From positions 1 to 15,885 of the forward strand of contig NZ_JBPESN010000051.1 in NCBI RefSeq assembly GCF_051710625.1: a stretch of DNA of 15,885 nucleotides, given 5' to 3'. The notes below the pieces were generated by a model that searched no databases, had not been told where the DNA came from, and worked only from the letters and a program-made list of their open reading frames with translations. This DNA comes from JBPESN01 sp051710625 (GTDB lineage Bacteria > Pseudomonadota > Gammaproteobacteria > Enterobacterales > Enterobacteriaceae). The translations under genes were made by a program, and so were the position numbers. Position 1 is the first letter of the stretch, and each line of letters opens with the position of its first letter. Below, in pieces: positions 14,967 through 15,885 of the stretch.

Positions 14967-15864
14967 GCGTTAGCGTTTTTCCAGTGTCTATTTTCTGATT
15001 CGTTTGGCGGCAACCCACCGTTATATTTATGCGGCCTGAGTGCGCTGTAATATCCCACGATATACCCGGTAATTTCATAAGCGGCTTCGCTGAAGCTTAT
15101 GTAGCACGTTACCGGTATCCACTCGTTTTTCAGACTTCTGAAGAAGCGCTCCATCGGACTGTTATCCCGGCAGTTACCCCGCCGACTCATGCTTTGTTTG
15201 ATCCGGTAACGCCACAGCAACTGTCGGAACTACCTGCTCGTATAGTGGCTACCCTGATCGCTGTGGAACATCACTCCGGCTGGTTTACCACGCGTTTCCC
15301 ACCCCATTTCCAGTGCTTCGATGGTCAATCTGCTGTCCGGGGAGAACGACATAGCCCAGCCCCCCGGTTTCCTCGCGAACAGATCAAGAACAACCGCAAG
15401 GTATGCCCAGCGTTTCCCGGTCCAGATATACGTCACATCGCCGCACCATACTTGGTTTGGCTCCGTTAGAGCGAACTGGCGCTCAAGATAATCCGGGATC
15501 GCAACATGCTCCTGACCGCCACGCTTATACCTGTGCGTCGGCTGCTGACAACTAACCAGCCCCAGCTCTTTCATGAGCCTGCCTGCGAGCCAGCCCCCCA
15601 TCCGGAAGCCTCTCTGGGTTGCCATGGTGGCGATACTTCTCGCGCCAGCTGCACCATGGCTAATACTGTGCAGTTCATGAACCTGACTGCGCAATACCGT
15701 TCGCCTGCCGTCTGGCCTATCAGGACGACTTTTCCGTATTTGTAACTGCTGCGATGACCCCTGAACACGTGGCAGAGTGTGGCCACAGGATAATGCGCTC
15801 TGAGTTTCCCGATTAACGAGAACTGTTCAGGGAGTCTGACATCAAGAGCGCTGTAGCCTTTTTT
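14948..15864 (-). pseudogene. IS911-like OrfB transposase (DDE catalytic part), inactivated
   Basis: The catalytic part of the OrfAB transposase, made by -1 frameshifting from orfA. Seen from right to left: YSALDVRLPEQFSLIGKLRA, PVATLCHVFRGHRSSYKY, a lost base near 15741, RSQVHELHSISHGAAGARSI, PNQVWCGDVTYIWTGKRWAY (first Asp), GVMFHSDQGSHYTSR (second Asp), then a TAG at 15228-15230 where the family has a Gln codon, FRQLLWRYRIKQSMSRRGNC, DNSPMERFFRSLKNEW (the Glu), and YYSALRPHKYNGGLPPNESE to VASFS. All three catalytic acids are there, but the one-base deletion and the nonsense codon should make this copy inactive. Confidence 0.9.
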
Positions 15865-15885
15865 AATATTTCGTTTTCCATTTCA
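15813..15885 (-). CDS. IS911-like OrfA, C-terminal part (partial)
   Basis: The end of OrfA: EMENEILKKATALLMSDSLN followed by SSR and a TAA at 15813. It continues beyond the window edge. It overlaps the start of the orfB frame, as in IS911. Confidence 0.85.
   Translation of the reverse strand, partial: EMENEILKKATALLMSDSLNSSR
15858..15864 (-). promoter_or_regulatory. Programmed -1 frameshift site AAAAAAG
   Basis: On the minus strand, TTA AAA AAG in the orfA frame forms the A6G slippery heptamer known for IS911; a -1 slip leads into AAA AAA GGC and the open orfB frame. Confidence 0.8.

Larger units (their letters stand above)
14940..15885 (-). mobile_element. IS911-like element (IS3 family), right-end part, cut by the window edge
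   Basis: Seen: terminus TGTAGTGG...GGCCACC at 14940-14966, a minus-strand orfB with the IS3-family transposase sequence, and the C-terminal end of orfA running off the window at 15885. The orientation is the same as in the element at 1-279. The 946 bp here plus 279 bp there make about 1225 bp, just under the roughly 1250 bp of IS911. Confidence 0.9.

Overview
The gene set and order (yqjF-yqjG-yhaJ-yhaK, rnpB-rsmI-lpoA-yraN-diaA-dolP, mtgA-elbB, corB-ypjD-ffh-rpsP-rimM-trmD-rplS) belong to an enterobacterium (Gammaproteobacteria). Many genes carry frameshifts, stops and deletions while the translation core stays clean, and IS911-like elements are present. This is the pattern of a recently host-restricted symbiont. 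A Sodalis-type insect symbiont is my best guess, from gene decay and style of sequence only; no database search was possible.

Layout. 1-279: end of an IS911-like element. 335-2870: intact yqjF, then yqjG, yhaJ and yhaK, all pseudogenes, with yhaJ and yhaK cut and joined by one deletion. 2890-4254: rnpB (RNase P RNA) with promoter and terminator, and intact rsmI, both on the minus strand. 4317-7818: lpoA (broken, with a 100-N gap and 22 CAATGC repeats), yraN (broken), diaA and dolP (both intact). 7826-10145, minus strand: mtgA, elbB and corB, all broken; corB and elbB meet at a 21-bp scar of an IS911-like terminus. 10172-10960: intact ypjD. 11126-14600: ffh, then the rpsP-rimM-trmD-rplS operon with a strong terminator. 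14940-15885: the other part of an IS911-like element, with a dead transposase gene.

Function. The intact genes serve RNA and protein basics: tRNA 5' processing (rnpB), 16S rRNA methylation (rsmI), signal recognition (ffh), 30S maturation (rimM), tRNA m1G37 (trmD), ribosomal proteins S16 and L19, replication initiation timing (diaA) and outer-membrane integrity (dolP). The broken genes are accessory: the PBP1A activator lpoA, the glycosyltransferase mtgA, a glutathionyl-hydroquinone reductase, a regulator and a pirin, elbB and corB. Losing lpoA and mtgA together suggests simplified peptidoglycan synthesis.

I see no new defence, secretion or biosynthetic system. The items most worth following up are the Asn-Ala-coding hexamer repeat in the LpoA tether, the IS scar at a genome rearrangement joint, a six-residue loss in the Ffh M domain, and the fact that the two window ends lie at nearly the same point inside an IS911-like element.
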